Part shown: piece by piece, positions 1 through 9,694 of the stretch | How positions within the stretch are numbered: the first letter of the stretch is position 1 | Layout: each line of letters opens with the position of its first letter | NCBI GenBank assembly: GCA_049423145.1 | Contig: JBMSQF010000020.1 | Coordinates: forward strand, 1-36,168 | Direction: 5' to 3' | From: RFTU01 sp049423145 | GTDB taxonomy: Bacteria > Pseudomonadota > Gammaproteobacteria > Burkholderiales > Burkholderiaceae_C | Length of the DNA stretch: 36,168 nucleotides | Position numbers and translations under genes: made by a program | Notes under the pieces: generated by a model | Told to the model about the DNA's origin: nothing | What the model saw: only the letters and a program-made list of their open reading frames with translations | The model's database searches: none

Positions 1-460
1 TCTTGGCCGGCAGATCGGGCGCGCTCTTCATGGCGATGTAGGCATTGGTGTTGGCCGGGTTGCCGACCACCAGGACTTTCACATTCCGGCTGGCCGCCGC
101 GTTCAGGGCCTTGCCCTGGGCGGTGAAGATCTGGGCATTGGCGGCCAGCAGGTCGGCGCGCTCCATGCCGGGACCGCGCGGGCGGGCGCCCACCAGCAGC
201 GCGTAGTCGGTGTCCTTGAAGGCGGTTTGCGCATCGCCGTGGGCTTCCATGCCGGCCAGCAGCGGGAAGGCGCAGTCGTCGAGTTCCATCATCACGCCCT
301 TGAGTGCCTTCTGGGCCTTGTCGTCCGGGATCTCCAGCAGCTGCAGGATGACGGGCTGGTCCTTGCCCAGCATCTCGCCAGAGGCAATGCGGAACAGCAG
401 GGCGTAGCCGATCTGGCCAGCGGCGCCGGTGACGGCCACGCGGACGGGTTTCTTGCTCAT
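1..460 (-). CDS. mdh: Malate dehydrogenase, N-terminal part (cut by window edge)
   Basis: Catalyses NAD-dependent interconversion of malate and oxaloacetate in the cytoplasm. The reverse strand reads without a stop from an ATG at 458-460 to the window start, giving about 153 residues. The protein begins MSKKPVRVAVTGAAGQIGYA, the Rossmann-fold NAD-binding glycine motif (GAAGQIG) of the cytoplasmic-type bacterial MDH. LLVGARPRGPGMERADLL and VVGNPANTNAYIA follow, both typical of this family. AGGAG lies about 7 bases before the ATG. The C-terminal half, with the catalytic His, is outside the window. It is divergent from the GntR gene and the sdh genes, so the intergenic palindrome at 559-572 could control both sides. 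Identification is secure; regulation is inferred. Confidence 0.95.
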   Translation of the reverse strand, partial: MSKKPVRVAVTGAAGQIGYALLFRIASGEMLGKDQPVILQLLEIPDDKAQKALKGVMMELDDCAFPLLAGMEAHGDAQTAFKDTDYALLVGARPRGPGMERADLLAANAQIFTAQGKALNAAASRNVKVLVVGNPANTNAYIAMKSAPDLPAK

Positions 461-558
461 GGGAGAACTCCTGGAAGGGATTGCCGGGGTGCGGAACGAA
501 ATTCGCATGAAGTTTAGGACAGAAACCCGGCTTGAGGGAGGGAATCCCCGTATCTTAT

Positions 559-572
559 GTCTTATATAAGAC
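559..572. promoter_or_regulatory. Perfect 14-bp palindrome, probable GntR operator
   Basis: GTCTTATATAAGAC is an exact palindrome in the space between mdh and the GntR-family gene. It is AT-rich against a GC-rich background and has the size and symmetry of a GntR-family operator. TATAAG inside it could also serve as part of a -10 element. Its position suggests autoregulation of the GntR gene and possibly control of mdh and sdh. Binding by the neighbouring protein is inferred. Confidence 0.65.
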
Positions 573-589
573 AAAGCGGTGGACGATCG

Positions 590-1387
590 ATGGTCTGCTG
601 TGATGCAATCGCCAACATGGCCACCGCCACCGCACCACGTGAGGATGTGGGAGACGCCGCTCCGGCGTTCAGCCCGCTGTACCAGCAGATCAAAGCGCTC
701 ATCATCCGCAGCCTGCAATCAGGCGAGTGGCGGCCGGGCGAGGTCATTCCCAGCGAGATCGAGCTCGCAGCCCGCTTCAAGGTGAGCCAAGGAACGGTGC
801 GCAAGGCCATCGATGAGCTCGCTTTGGAGAACCGCTTGGTGCGCCGGCAGGGCAAGGGCACCTTCGTGGCCACCCATGCCGAACAGCATACGCAGTACCG
901 ATTTCTGCGCTTGGTTCCGGATGCCGGCCAGGCCGATGATCAAGCGGGCCGTATGAGCCGTCGGGTACTGGAATGCCGGCGCTTGCGCGCACCGGCTGAA
1001 GTGGGCCGTGCGCTGGAGATGCGCAGCGGGGACTCCGCGATTCAGATTCGCCGCACCCTGTCGGCGGCGGGCCGGCCGGTGGTGTTGGATGAGATCTGGC
1101 TGCCCGGCGCGCTTTTCAAGGGGCTGAGCGCTGACCGGCTGTCCCAGTACCGCGGTCCGATGTATGCCCTGTTCGAAACCGAGTTCGGTGTGCACATGAT
1201 CCGGGCCAGCGAGAAGATCCGAGCGGTGGCGGCTGACGAATCCGCGGCGCGCGAGCTGGGCGTGGCGGTTGGCACGCCCTTGCTGAGCGTGGAGCGGCTG
1301 TCCTATTCCTACGATGACAAGCCCGTGGAATTGCGACGGGGTCTGTACCGGACCGAAGCCCACCATTACCGCAACGAGCTGAGTTGA
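590..1387 (+). CDS. GntR-family regulator, HutC subfamily (UTRA domain)
   Basis: DNA-binding regulator of about 265 residues. An N-terminal winged helix (PLYQQIKALIIRSLQSGEW through SEIELAARFKVSQGTVRKAI to RRQGKGTFV) is typical of GntR proteins. The C-terminal part (RRVLECRRLRAPAEVG, IQIRRTLSAAGRPVVLDEIW, LLSVERLSYSYDDKPVELRR) matches the UTRA ligand-binding fold of the HutC group. The frame is open from 557, but an ATG there would put the palindrome at 559-572 inside the coding region. Starts at 590 or 617 are therefore more likely, and neither has a strong ribosome binding site. The gene lies directly before sdhCDAB, so a role in regulating TCA-cycle genes is a reasonable inference. The ligand is unknown. 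Confidence 0.85.
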   Translation: MVCCDAIANMATATAPREDVGDAAPAFSPLYQQIKALIIRSLQSGEWRPGEVIPSEIELAARFKVSQGTVRKAIDELALENRLVRRQGKGTFVATHAEQHTQYRFLRLVPDAGQADDQAGRMSRRVLECRRLRAPAEVGRALEMRSGDSAIQIRRTLSAAGRPVVLDEIWLPGALFKGLSADRLSQYRGPMYALFETEFGVHMIRASEKIRAVAADESAARELGVAVGTPLLSVERLSYSYDDKPVELRRGLYRTEAHHYRNELS

Positions 1388-1463
1388 TGGGTCGCTCTAA
1401 GCCAGCATCGGCGTCAGTCCAGCGTATGCTGCGCCGCAATAGAATCGCCCGACCCTTCGTAAA

Positions 1464-1489
1464 GACCGAACTCGCGATCGAGCTTGGTC
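1464..1489 (+). promoter_or_regulatory. Leader hairpin upstream of sdhC
   Basis: In the 136-bp gap before sdhC, GACCGA (1464-1469) can pair with TTGGTC (1484-1489) with one G-T wobble. CTCG (1471-1474) pairs with CGAG (1479-1482) around a CGAT tetraloop, leaving a single A-C mismatch between the two stems. There is no T-run, so it is not an intrinsic terminator. TAGAAT at 1440-1445 could be a -10 element, which would place this hairpin in the sdh leader RNA. Function is not established. Confidence 0.35.
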
Positions 1490-1523
1490 GGCAGATTGGT
1501 TCCTGCAGTTGAGGAGTTCACCC

Positions 1524-1952
1524 ATGGCCGAGACGATCAAACCCCGTCCCGCGTACCGCAACATCCACGTCACCCAGATCTTGTCGTACCGCCTGCCGCC
1601 GGCGGGCATCGTCTCCATCCTCCACCGCGTCAGCGGTGCGCTCATGTTCCTCCTGCTGCCGTTCATCGTTTGGCTCATGGACGTGAGCCTCACTTCTGAG
1701 ATCAGCTACGAACAGTTCACCGCGGCCTTCACGGCTGGCCTTGGCTTCGTACCAGGGTGGTTCGTCAAACTCGTGGTGCTGGCCTTGATCTGGGCCTACC
1801 TGCACCATTTCATTGCCGGTGTTCGCCACCTGTGGATGGACATGACGCACAGCGTCACCAAGGAGCAGGGCCATTCCTCGGCCATTGTCACGCTGGCCTC
1901 CAGCGTGGTGCTCACGGTGGCTTTGGGCGCCAAGCTGTTCGGTCTGTTCTGA
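1524..1952 (+). CDS. sdhC: Succinate dehydrogenase cytochrome b556 subunit
   Basis: Membrane anchor of complex II that binds haem b and quinone together with SdhD. The 142-residue protein starts MAETIKPRPAYRNIHVTQIL and contains the family motif RLPPAGIVSILHRVSG near residues 23-38. Three hydrophobic segments follow (about 38-55, 80-98 and 118-141). The HHFIAGVRHLWMD stretch, around residues 94-106, carries the likely haem-ligand histidine. GAGGAG lies just upstream of the ATG at 1524, which decides the start over a TTG at 1509. It is the first gene of sdhCDAB, and sdhD follows after 11 bases. Confidence 0.95.
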   Translation: MAETIKPRPAYRNIHVTQILSYRLPPAGIVSILHRVSGALMFLLLPFIVWLMDVSLTSEISYEQFTAAFTAGLGFVPGWFVKLVVLALIWAYLHHFIAGVRHLWMDMTHSVTKEQGHSSAIVTLASSVVLTVALGAKLFGLF

Positions 1953-1963
1953 GGAGTTTGAAC

Positions 1964-2326
1964 ATGCAGCAGAACTACGGATCCAAGCGCATCGTCGTGG
2001 GTGCGCACTACGGCATGCGCGACTGGTTGAGCCAGCGCGTCACCGCGGGCTTGATGGCCCTCTTCACCATCGTGCTGCTGGTGCAGGTGCTGTTTGGCGG
2101 GCCTTTGGGCTACGACCGCTGGGCGGCCATCTTCGCCTCGCAATGGATGAAGGTGCTCACCTTTGTGGTCATCGTGGCGCTGGCTTGGCACGCCTGGGTC
2201 GGTGTGCGCGACATCTGGATGGATTACGTCAAGCCCGTGGGTACCCGTTTGGTGCTGCAGGTGTTCACCATCGTGTGGCTGGTCGGCTGCGCGGGCTGGG
2301 CGATTCAGGTTCTCTGGAGGCTTTGA
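1964..2326 (+). CDS. sdhD: Succinate dehydrogenase membrane anchor subunit
   Basis: Second membrane subunit of complex II, 120 residues. It begins MQQNYGSKRIVVGAHYGMRD and has three transmembrane segments (about 27-45, 62-80 and 98-117). The motif WHAWVGVRDIWMDYVKP, with His76, is the conserved haem/quinone-site helix end found in betaproteobacterial SdhD. A GAGGAG ribosome binding site overlaps the sdhC stop region and sits 7 bases before the ATG. The gene ends 2 bases before the sdhA start, indicating tight operon organisation and probable translational coupling. Confidence 0.94.
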   Translation: MQQNYGSKRIVVGAHYGMRDWLSQRVTAGLMALFTIVLLVQVLFGGPLGYDRWAAIFASQWMKVLTFVVIVALAWHAWVGVRDIWMDYVKPVGTRLVLQVFTIVWLVGCAGWAIQVLWRL

Positions 2327-2328
2327 TC

Positions 2329-4125
2329 ATGGCAGTAGGAAGTTCTTTGCCCAAGCGCAAGTTCGATGTGGTGATCGTTGGGGCCGGTGGCTCCGGCATG
2401 CGCGCCTCACTGCAGTTGGCTCGTGCGGGCCTGAACGTGGCGGTGCTGTCCAAGGTTTTCCCCACCCGTTCGCACACCGTGGCTGCGCAGGGCGGTATCG
2501 GTGCATCGCTGGGCAATATGTCGGAGGACAACTGGCACTATCACTTCTTCGATACGGTCAAGGGTTCAGACTGGCTGGGTGACCAAGACGCCATCGAATT
2601 CATGTGCCGCGAGGCACCGAAGGTGGTGTACGAGCTTGAGCATTTCGGCATGCCGTTTGACCGCAACCCGGACGGCACCATCTACCAGCGCCCGTTCGGT
2701 GGCCACACCGCCAACTATGGCGAGAAGCCGGTCCAGCGTGCCTGTGCCGCGGCCGACCGCACCGGCCACGCGATGCTGCACACCCTGTACCAGCAGAATG
2801 TGAAGGCGCGCACCCAGTTCTTCGTGGAGTGGATGGCACTGGACCTGATCCGCGATGCGGACGGCGATGTGGTGGGTGTGACGGCGCTGGAGATGGAAAC
2901 CGGCGACGTGCACATCCTGGAAGGCAAGACCGTTTTGCTGGCCACCGGTGGTGCGGGCCGCATCTTCGCGGCTTCGACCAATGCCTTCATCAACACCGGC
3001 GACGGCCTGGGCATGGCCGCTCGTGCGGGCATCCCGCTGGAAGACATGGAGTTCTGGCAGTTCCACCCCACCGGCGTGGCTGGTGCGGGCGTGCTGCTGA
3101 CCGAGGGCTGCCGCGGAGAGGGGGCCATCCTGCGCAACAGCAACGGCGAGCGCTTCATGGAGCGCTACGCACCCACACTGAAGGACCTGGCGCCGCGCGA
3201 CTTCGTCTCGCGCTGCATGGACCAGGAGATCAAGGAAGGGCGGGGCTGCGGGCCGAACAAGGACTATGTGGTGCTCGACATGACCCACCTCGGTGCCGAG
3301 ACCATCATGAAGCGGCTGCCGTCGGTGTACGAGATCGGCCACAACTTCGCCAACGTGGACATCACCAAGGAACCGATCCCGGTGGTGCCCACCATCCACT
3401 ACCAGATGGGTGGCATTCCTACCAACATCCACGGTCAGGTAGTGGCGCCGGCGGCCGATGGGTCGCAGAAGATCATCAACGGGCTGTACGCAGTGGGTGA
3501 ATGCGCCTGCGTGAGCGTGCACGGCGCCAACCGTCTGGGTACGAATTCGCTGCTGGACCTGCTGGTCTTCGGGCGCGCGGCAGGCAACCACATCGTGGAG
3601 TTCACCAGCAAGTCGCGTTCGCACAAGGCCTTGCCGGGTGACGCGGCCGACCGTTCGCTGGCGCGTCTGGCGCGTCTGGATTCGACGACCGACGGCGAGT
3701 ATGCGCAGGACGTGGCCAATGACATCCGCAAGACGATGCAGCAGCACGCCGGGGTGTTCCGCACGCAGGCCAGCATGGACGAGGGCGTGGCCAAGATGGC
3801 GGCCATCACCGAACGCGCCAAGTCGATTGGTCTGAAAGACAAGTCCAAGGTCTTCAACACGGCCCGCATCGAAGCACTCGAGGTGGAGAACCTGATCGAG
3901 TCGGCCAACGCCACCATGGCGTCGGCGGCTGCCCGCAAAGAAAGCCGCGGCGCCCACACGGTCAATGACTACGGCGACTGCCCCGAGTTCCCCAACGGCC
4001 GCAATGACCGCGAGTGGATGAAGCACAGCTTGTGGTTCAGCCAGGGCAACCGCCTGGAATACAAGCCCGTGAACCTGAAGCCGCTGACGGTGGAAAGCAT
4101 CCCGCCTAAGGTCCGTTCATTCTGA
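2329..4125 (+). CDS. sdhA: Succinate dehydrogenase flavoprotein subunit
   Basis: Catalytic subunit of complex II, which oxidises succinate to fumarate on covalent FAD at the inner face of the cytoplasmic membrane. The 598-residue protein has the FAD dinucleotide fold VVIVGAGGSGMRASLQLA at the N-terminus. The RSHTVAAQGG motif follows, where His49 would carry the FAD. Further marks are the substrate-site stretches HPTGVAGAGVLLTEGCRGEG and HGANRLGTNSLLDLLVFGR, and the C-terminal NDREWMKHSLWF. Length is normal for the family. Start ATG 2329 has TGGAGG upstream and lies 2 bases after sdhD. The following sdhB gene is separated by an unusual 130-bp spacer. Confidence 0.98.
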   Translation: MAVGSSLPKRKFDVVIVGAGGSGMRASLQLARAGLNVAVLSKVFPTRSHTVAAQGGIGASLGNMSEDNWHYHFFDTVKGSDWLGDQDAIEFMCREAPKVVYELEHFGMPFDRNPDGTIYQRPFGGHTANYGEKPVQRACAAADRTGHAMLHTLYQQNVKARTQFFVEWMALDLIRDADGDVVGVTALEMETGDVHILEGKTVLLATGGAGRIFAASTNAFINTGDGLGMAARAGIPLEDMEFWQFHPTGVAGAGVLLTEGCRGEGAILRNSNGERFMERYAPTLKDLAPRDFVSRCMDQEIKEGRGCGPNKDYVVLDMTHLGAETIMKRLPSVYEIGHNFANVDITKEPIPVVPTIHYQMGGIPTNIHGQVVAPAADGSQKIINGLYAVGECACVSVHGANRLGTNSLLDLLVFGRAAGNHIVEFTSKSRSHKALPGDAADRSLARLARLDSTTDGEYAQDVANDIRKTMQQHAGVFRTQASMDEGVAKMAAITERAKSIGLKDKSKVFNTARIEALEVENLIESANATMASAAARKESRGAHTVNDYGDCPEFPNGRNDREWMKHSLWFSQGNRLEYKPVNLKPLTVESIPPKVRSF

Positions 4126-4229
4126 TGACTTTGTGGGGCTGACTGAGCGATGTGAGCCCTGTCCCTGACCATCCGGTGACTTTGCGGGACAGACCGACTG
4201 AGCAAAGCGAAGGAGCTCTGTCCCCAACC
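4126..4229 (+). repeat. Imperfect tandem duplication between sdhA and sdhB
   Basis: Two related units fill most of the 130-bp sdhA-sdhB spacer: 4126-4170 and 4177-4229. Both start TGACTTTG(T/C)GGG, share GACTGAGC in the middle, and end CTGTCCC followed by (TG/CA)ACC. In the second unit GGGACAGA (4186-4193) pairs perfectly with TCTGTCCC (4217-4224) around a 23-nt loop. In the first unit GGGCT (4136-4140) can pair with AGCCC (4155-4159). No T-run follows, so neither looks like a classical terminator. It may be a small dispersed repeat or an intercistronic RNA structure that tunes sdhB expression. Confidence 0.7.
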
Positions 4230-4255
4230 GTTCAAATGAAGTACGAGGTTTCAAG

Positions 4256-4960
4256 ATGACCAAGCGCACCTTCCAAATCTACCGCTACGACCCCGACACC
4301 GACGCCAAGCCCTACATGCAGACGCTCGAAGTGGAACTCGACGGTTCCGAGCGCATGCTCTTGGACGCGCTCATGAAGCTCAAGGCCGTGGACCCTACGC
4401 TGAGCTTCCGCCGTTCCTGCCGCGAGGGGGTGTGCGGATCGGACGCGATGAACATCAACGGCAAGAATGGCCTGGCCTGTCTGACCAATATGCGCAGCCT
4501 GCCGGCCACGGTGGTGCTCAAGCCGCTGCCGGGACTGCCGGTTATCCGCGACCTCATCGTGGACATGACGCAGTTCTTCAAGCAGTACCACTCGATCAAA
4601 CCATATTTGGTCAACGACACCATGCCGCCCGAGAAGGAGCGTCTTCAGTCGCCTGAGGAGCGTGAAGAACTCAATGGTCTGTATGAGTGCATCCTGTGTG
4701 CGTCCTGCTCGACAAGTTGCCCGAGCTTCTGGTGGAACCCGGACAAGTTTGTGGGTCCGGCCGGCCTTCTGCAGGCCTATCGATTCATTGCTGACAGTCG
4801 CGATCAAGCCACGGGGGAGCGCCTGGACAACCTCGAGGATCCCTACCGCCTGTTCCGCTGCCACACCATCATGAACTGCGTGGACGTGTGCCCCAAGGGT
4901 TTGAACCCCACCAAGGCGATCGGCAAGATCAAGGAACTCATGGTGCGACGGGCGGTCTGA
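4256..4960 (+). CDS. sdhB: Succinate dehydrogenase iron-sulfur subunit
   Basis: Electron-transfer subunit of complex II (234 residues) that carries electrons from SdhA flavin to quinone. The N-terminal ferredoxin domain has CREGVCGSDAMNINGKNGLAC for the 2Fe-2S cluster. The C-terminal domain has CILCASCSTSCPSFWWNP and CHTIMNCVDVCPKGLNP for the 4Fe-4S and 3Fe-4S clusters. All expected cysteines are present. ATG 4256 follows a GAGG about 8 bases upstream. The gene belongs to sdhCDAB although the repeat-containing spacer separates it from sdhA. Confidence 0.97.
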   Translation: MTKRTFQIYRYDPDTDAKPYMQTLEVELDGSERMLLDALMKLKAVDPTLSFRRSCREGVCGSDAMNINGKNGLACLTNMRSLPATVVLKPLPGLPVIRDLIVDMTQFFKQYHSIKPYLVNDTMPPEKERLQSPEEREELNGLYECILCASCSTSCPSFWWNPDKFVGPAGLLQAYRFIADSRDQATGERLDNLEDPYRLFRCHTIMNCVDVCPKGLNPTKAIGKIKELMVRRAV

Positions 4961-5023
4961 TGAAAAGGCGCTTGCCTTCACCTGACTGACGCGAGCCTCT
5001 GCATGATTCAGCCCTGAGCAAGC

Positions 5024-5329
5024 ATGGTCGCCGAGACTGCTCCTATCAGCCCCTTGGCCACTGCCGCGCAGCGGCTCGGTCCGGCTGCCATCAATCAAAT
5101 CAAGTGGCGCTGCCGGCGCGGGCTGTTGGAAAACGACCTATTCATTGAGCGATTCTTTCGGCTTCACGAGGACTCCCTCACGCAGGGACAGGCCGGTGCG
5201 CTGATGAAGCTGATGGAATTGCCCGATAACGATCTTCTGGATCTGTTGTTGCGCCGCAGGGAGCCAGACGGCGAGCTGGCTGCGGAGGATGTGACGGAGG
5301 TGCTGGCGCTTTTGCGCACGCCGGGATGA
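5024..5329 (+). CDS. sdhE: FAD assembly factor SdhE
   Basis: Small cytoplasmic protein (101 residues) of the SdhE/YgfY (DUF339) family, which promotes covalent attachment of FAD to SdhA. The core WRCRRGLLENDLFIERFF, around residues 28-45, contains the RGxxExD-like family motif. DLLDLLLRRREPDGEL matches the usual C-terminal helix region. The first 25 residues form a less conserved extension. It lies between sdhB and gltA, the common location in Burkholderiales, 63 bases after sdhB and 24 before gltA. Confidence 0.93.
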   Translation: MVAETAPISPLATAAQRLGPAAINQIKWRCRRGLLENDLFIERFFRLHEDSLTQGQAGALMKLMELPDNDLLDLLLRRREPDGELAAEDVTEVLALLRTPG

Positions 5330-5353
5330 GGACACAAGCGAAAGGAAGATGAA

Positions 5354-6667
5354 ATGATTCCCTCTGATGTGAAAGCCACCCTGTCGTTTTCCGACGGCAG
5401 CCCGAGCATGGAACTGCCCATCTACAAGGGCACGGTGGGGCCGGATGTGATCGACATTCGCAAGCTCTATGGGCAGACGGGGAAGTTCACCTATGACCCA
5501 GGATTTCTGAGCACGGCCTCCTGCAACTCCACGATCACCTACATCGATGGTGACAAGGGTGAGCTGCTGTACCGTGGCTATCCCATCGAGCAATTGGCCG
5601 AGCACTGCGACTTCCTGGAAGTGTGCTACCTGCTGCTCAATGGCGAGCTTCCCAATGCCGAGCAGAAGCTGGATTTCGATCGCACCGTGACCATCCATAC
5701 GATGGTCAACGAGCAGATGCAGTTCTTTCTGCGCGGCTTCCGCCGCGACGCGCATCCCATGGCGGTGATGACGGGCCTGGTCGGCGCCCTGTCGGCCTTC
5801 TATCACGACAGCACCGATGTTCATAACCCCGAGCACCGTGCCATTTCCGCGATCCGTCTGATTGCCAAGATGCCCACACTGGTGGCCATGTCCTACAAGT
5901 ACGGCATCGGGCAACCCTACATCTACCCGAAGAACTCGCTGAGCTATACCGCGAACTTCATGCGCATGATGTTTGCCACACCCTGCGAGGATTACGAGCC
6001 CAATGATGTGTTGGTGCGGGCGATGGATCGCATCTTCATCCTGCACGCCGACCATGAGCAGAATGCGTCCACCTCAACCGTGCGGCTGTGCGGCTCCTCG
6101 GGCACCAACCCGTTTGCCGCGATCGCGGCGGGCGTGGCCTGTCTGTGGGGCCCGGCACACGGCGGCGCCAATGAGGCGTGCCTGAACATGCTGGGGGACA
6201 TTCAGAAGCAGGGTGGGGTGGAGAAGATCGGCGAGTTCATCAAGCAGGTCAAGGACAAGAACTCGAATGTCAAGCTCATGGGCTTTGGACATCGCGTGTA
6301 CAAGAACTACGACCCGCGTGCCAAGCTGATGCGCGAGACCTGCCACGAGGTCTTGGGTGCCCTGGGCCTGGAGAACGATCCGCTGTTCAAGTTGGCCATG
6401 GCTTTGGAGAAGATCGCTCTTGAAGACGAATACTTCGTGGCCCGCAAGCTCTACCCGAATGTCGACTTCTATTCGGGTATTGTTCAGCGCGCCATCGGGA
6501 TTCCCGTTCCGCTGTTCACGGCCATCTTCGCGCTGGCCCGCACCGTGGGTTGGATTGCCCAGCTCAACGAGATGATCGGCGACCCCGAGTACAAGATCGG
6601 TCGTCCGCGGCAGCTCTTCGTGGGGTCGGCTCCGCGCGCGGTGAAGCCTTTGGCGCAGCGGGGTTGA
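5354..6667 (+). CDS. gltA: Citrate synthase (type II, hexameric)
   Basis: Condenses acetyl-CoA and oxaloacetate to citrate, the entry step of the TCA cycle. The 437-residue protein has the catalytic triad expected from E. coli GltA: His269 in WGPAHGGANEA, His313 in MGFGHRVYKNYDPRA and Asp371 in PNVDFYSG. LHADHEQNASTSTVR and ARTVGWIAQLNEM are further family motifs. The long N-terminal beta-rich domain (FTYDPGFLSTASCNSTITYI) is typical of the NADH-sensitive Gram-negative type. GAAAGGAAG lies before the ATG. It ends the TCA operon and faces the FCD regulator convergently. Confidence 0.98.
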   Translation: MIPSDVKATLSFSDGSPSMELPIYKGTVGPDVIDIRKLYGQTGKFTYDPGFLSTASCNSTITYIDGDKGELLYRGYPIEQLAEHCDFLEVCYLLLNGELPNAEQKLDFDRTVTIHTMVNEQMQFFLRGFRRDAHPMAVMTGLVGALSAFYHDSTDVHNPEHRAISAIRLIAKMPTLVAMSYKYGIGQPYIYPKNSLSYTANFMRMMFATPCEDYEPNDVLVRAMDRIFILHADHEQNASTSTVRLCGSSGTNPFAAIAAGVACLWGPAHGGANEACLNMLGDIQKQGGVEKIGEFIKQVKDKNSNVKLMGFGHRVYKNYDPRAKLMRETCHEVLGALGLENDPLFKLAMALEKIALEDEYFVARKLYPNVDFYSGIVQRAIGIPVPLFTAIFALARTVGWIAQLNEMIGDPEYKIGRPRQLFVGSAPRAVKPLAQRG

Positions 6668-6674
6668 TCTTTCT

Positions 6675-6724
6675 TCAGTCCTGCAGTGGCCGCGTGAGGT
6701 GCCGCGGGCGGAGCCCCGGACTGA
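6675..6724. terminator. Possible hairpin between convergent gltA and FCD regulator
   Basis: TCAGTCC (6675-6681) is complementary to GGACTGA (6718-6724), enclosing a GC-rich inner stretch that can fold further. It sits in the 64-bp convergent gap. There is no strong T-tract on either strand, so termination activity is a guess. Confidence 0.3.
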
Positions 6725-6731
6725 CGGCGAA

Positions 6732-7385
6732 TCACGGGGTGGCTTGGCCCGCTGTAGCCTGAAGGCTGTTCTCGAAGTGTTGCCGCATGGCCAGCGTAGC
6801 GGCTTCTGCGTTGCCCGCCCTCAGTGCGGCCATCAGGGCTCGGTGCTCCGCCAGCGAAGCCGAGAGCCGGCCTTTCGTGAACAGTGAGTGGTGCCGATTG
6901 AGCTTCATGACTTTGCGAAGGTCGGCCACGATCTGCGTACGCCAACGGTTGCCTGCGAGTTCAAGCAGCTTGTAATGGAACGCTTCATTGGTGGCGAAGA
7001 AAGCCTCTCGCTGGCGGACCTGTCTTTCCAGCCGCTCGTGTAGATCCTCCAGTTGGGCGATTCCATCGGGATTGCAATGGGCGGCCACAACGCCTGCGGC
7101 GTCACTTTCCAGCAATGCCAGCAGGTGGTAGACCTGCTTGACATCATCTGCTGAGGGCTCGGTGACATAAGCGCCTCGGCGGACCTTCATGGTGACGAGC
7201 CCCTCGGTGGCCAAGACCTTCAGGGCCTCTCGAAGGGGTGTTCTGCTGATGCCCCAGGTGCCGGCCAGCTTGAGTTCGTCGATCCAGCTGCCCGGCTCGA
7301 GTTCCCGGCTGAAGATTTGCTGGCGCAGCCGCTCGGCCACCTCCTCATAGAGGGCGCGTGGAGCAAGGACATGGGCTGGCGACAT
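6732..7385 (-). CDS. GntR-family regulator with FCD domain
   Basis: Transcription regulator of about 217 residues. The N-terminal winged helix includes ALYEEVAERLRQQIFSREL, SRTPLREALKVLATEGLV and RRGAYV. The C-terminal all-helical FCD domain contains HLLALLESDAAGVVAAHC, NEAFHYKLLELAGN and EHRALMAALRAGNAEAA. FCD proteins usually bind carboxylic acids through a metal held by Asp/His residues. The frame is open to an ATG at 7424, but ATG 7385 (MSPAHVLAPRALYEEV) is preferred because the longer version would place an AT-rich dyad inside the gene. It is divergent from the methylmalonyl-CoA mutase operon, so control of propionyl-CoA metabolism is a reasonable inference. The ligand is unknown. Confidence 0.88.
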   Translation of the reverse strand: MSPAHVLAPRALYEEVAERLRQQIFSRELEPGSWIDELKLAGTWGISRTPLREALKVLATEGLVTMKVRRGAYVTEPSADDVKQVYHLLALLESDAAGVVAAHCNPDGIAQLEDLHERLERQVRQREAFFATNEAFHYKLLELAGNRWRTQIVADLRKVMKLNRHHSLFTKGRLSASLAEHRALMAALRAGNAEAATLAMRQHFENSLQATAGQATP

Positions 7386-7405
7386 GCTGTTGGCGGGTGT
7401 TTTGT

Positions 7406-7421
7406 ATTTATAATTATGCAT
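7406..7421. promoter_or_regulatory. AT-rich dyad and promoter region between FCD regulator and mutase operon
   Basis: The core ATAATTAT (7410-7417) is a perfect palindrome and extends with AT pairs at 7406-7407 and 7420-7421. TATAAT at 7409-7414 is a perfect -10 hexamer for the plus strand, although no convincing -35 at 17-bp spacing was found. The site lies exactly between the divergent regulator and mutase genes, which fits an operator of the FCD protein. Confidence 0.5.
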
Positions 7422-7452
7422 CACCTAAAACAGGCTTGTCATCCGGCTCCCC

Positions 7453-7467
7453 GCTTGCTTCGCAAGC
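7453..7467 (+). promoter_or_regulatory. Small leader hairpin before the mutase gene
   Basis: GCTTGC, loop TTC, GCAAGC form a perfect 6-bp stem in the untranslated leader about 39 bases before the mutase start codon. No T-run follows. It does not resemble a cobalamin riboswitch, and the whole leader (about 80 bases) is too short for one. Confidence 0.3.
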
Positions 7468-7505
7468 CAGGGCGGGGGACCATGCGCAGCCCATCAGGAG
7501 TTTTC

Positions 7506-9671
<2,166 letters not shown>

Positions 9672-9694
9672 CCCCATTTTCTGAAGGCGAGACG

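Noticed and set aside
2566..4026. 486-residue open frame on the minus strand
   Set aside because: It is antisense to sdhA, rich in His/Arg/Val from GC-rich codon mirroring, and has no family motif.
7425..7505. Cobalamin riboswitch before the B12-dependent mutase
   Set aside because: The leader is only about 80 bases and lacks the B12-box sequence and multi-stem structure.
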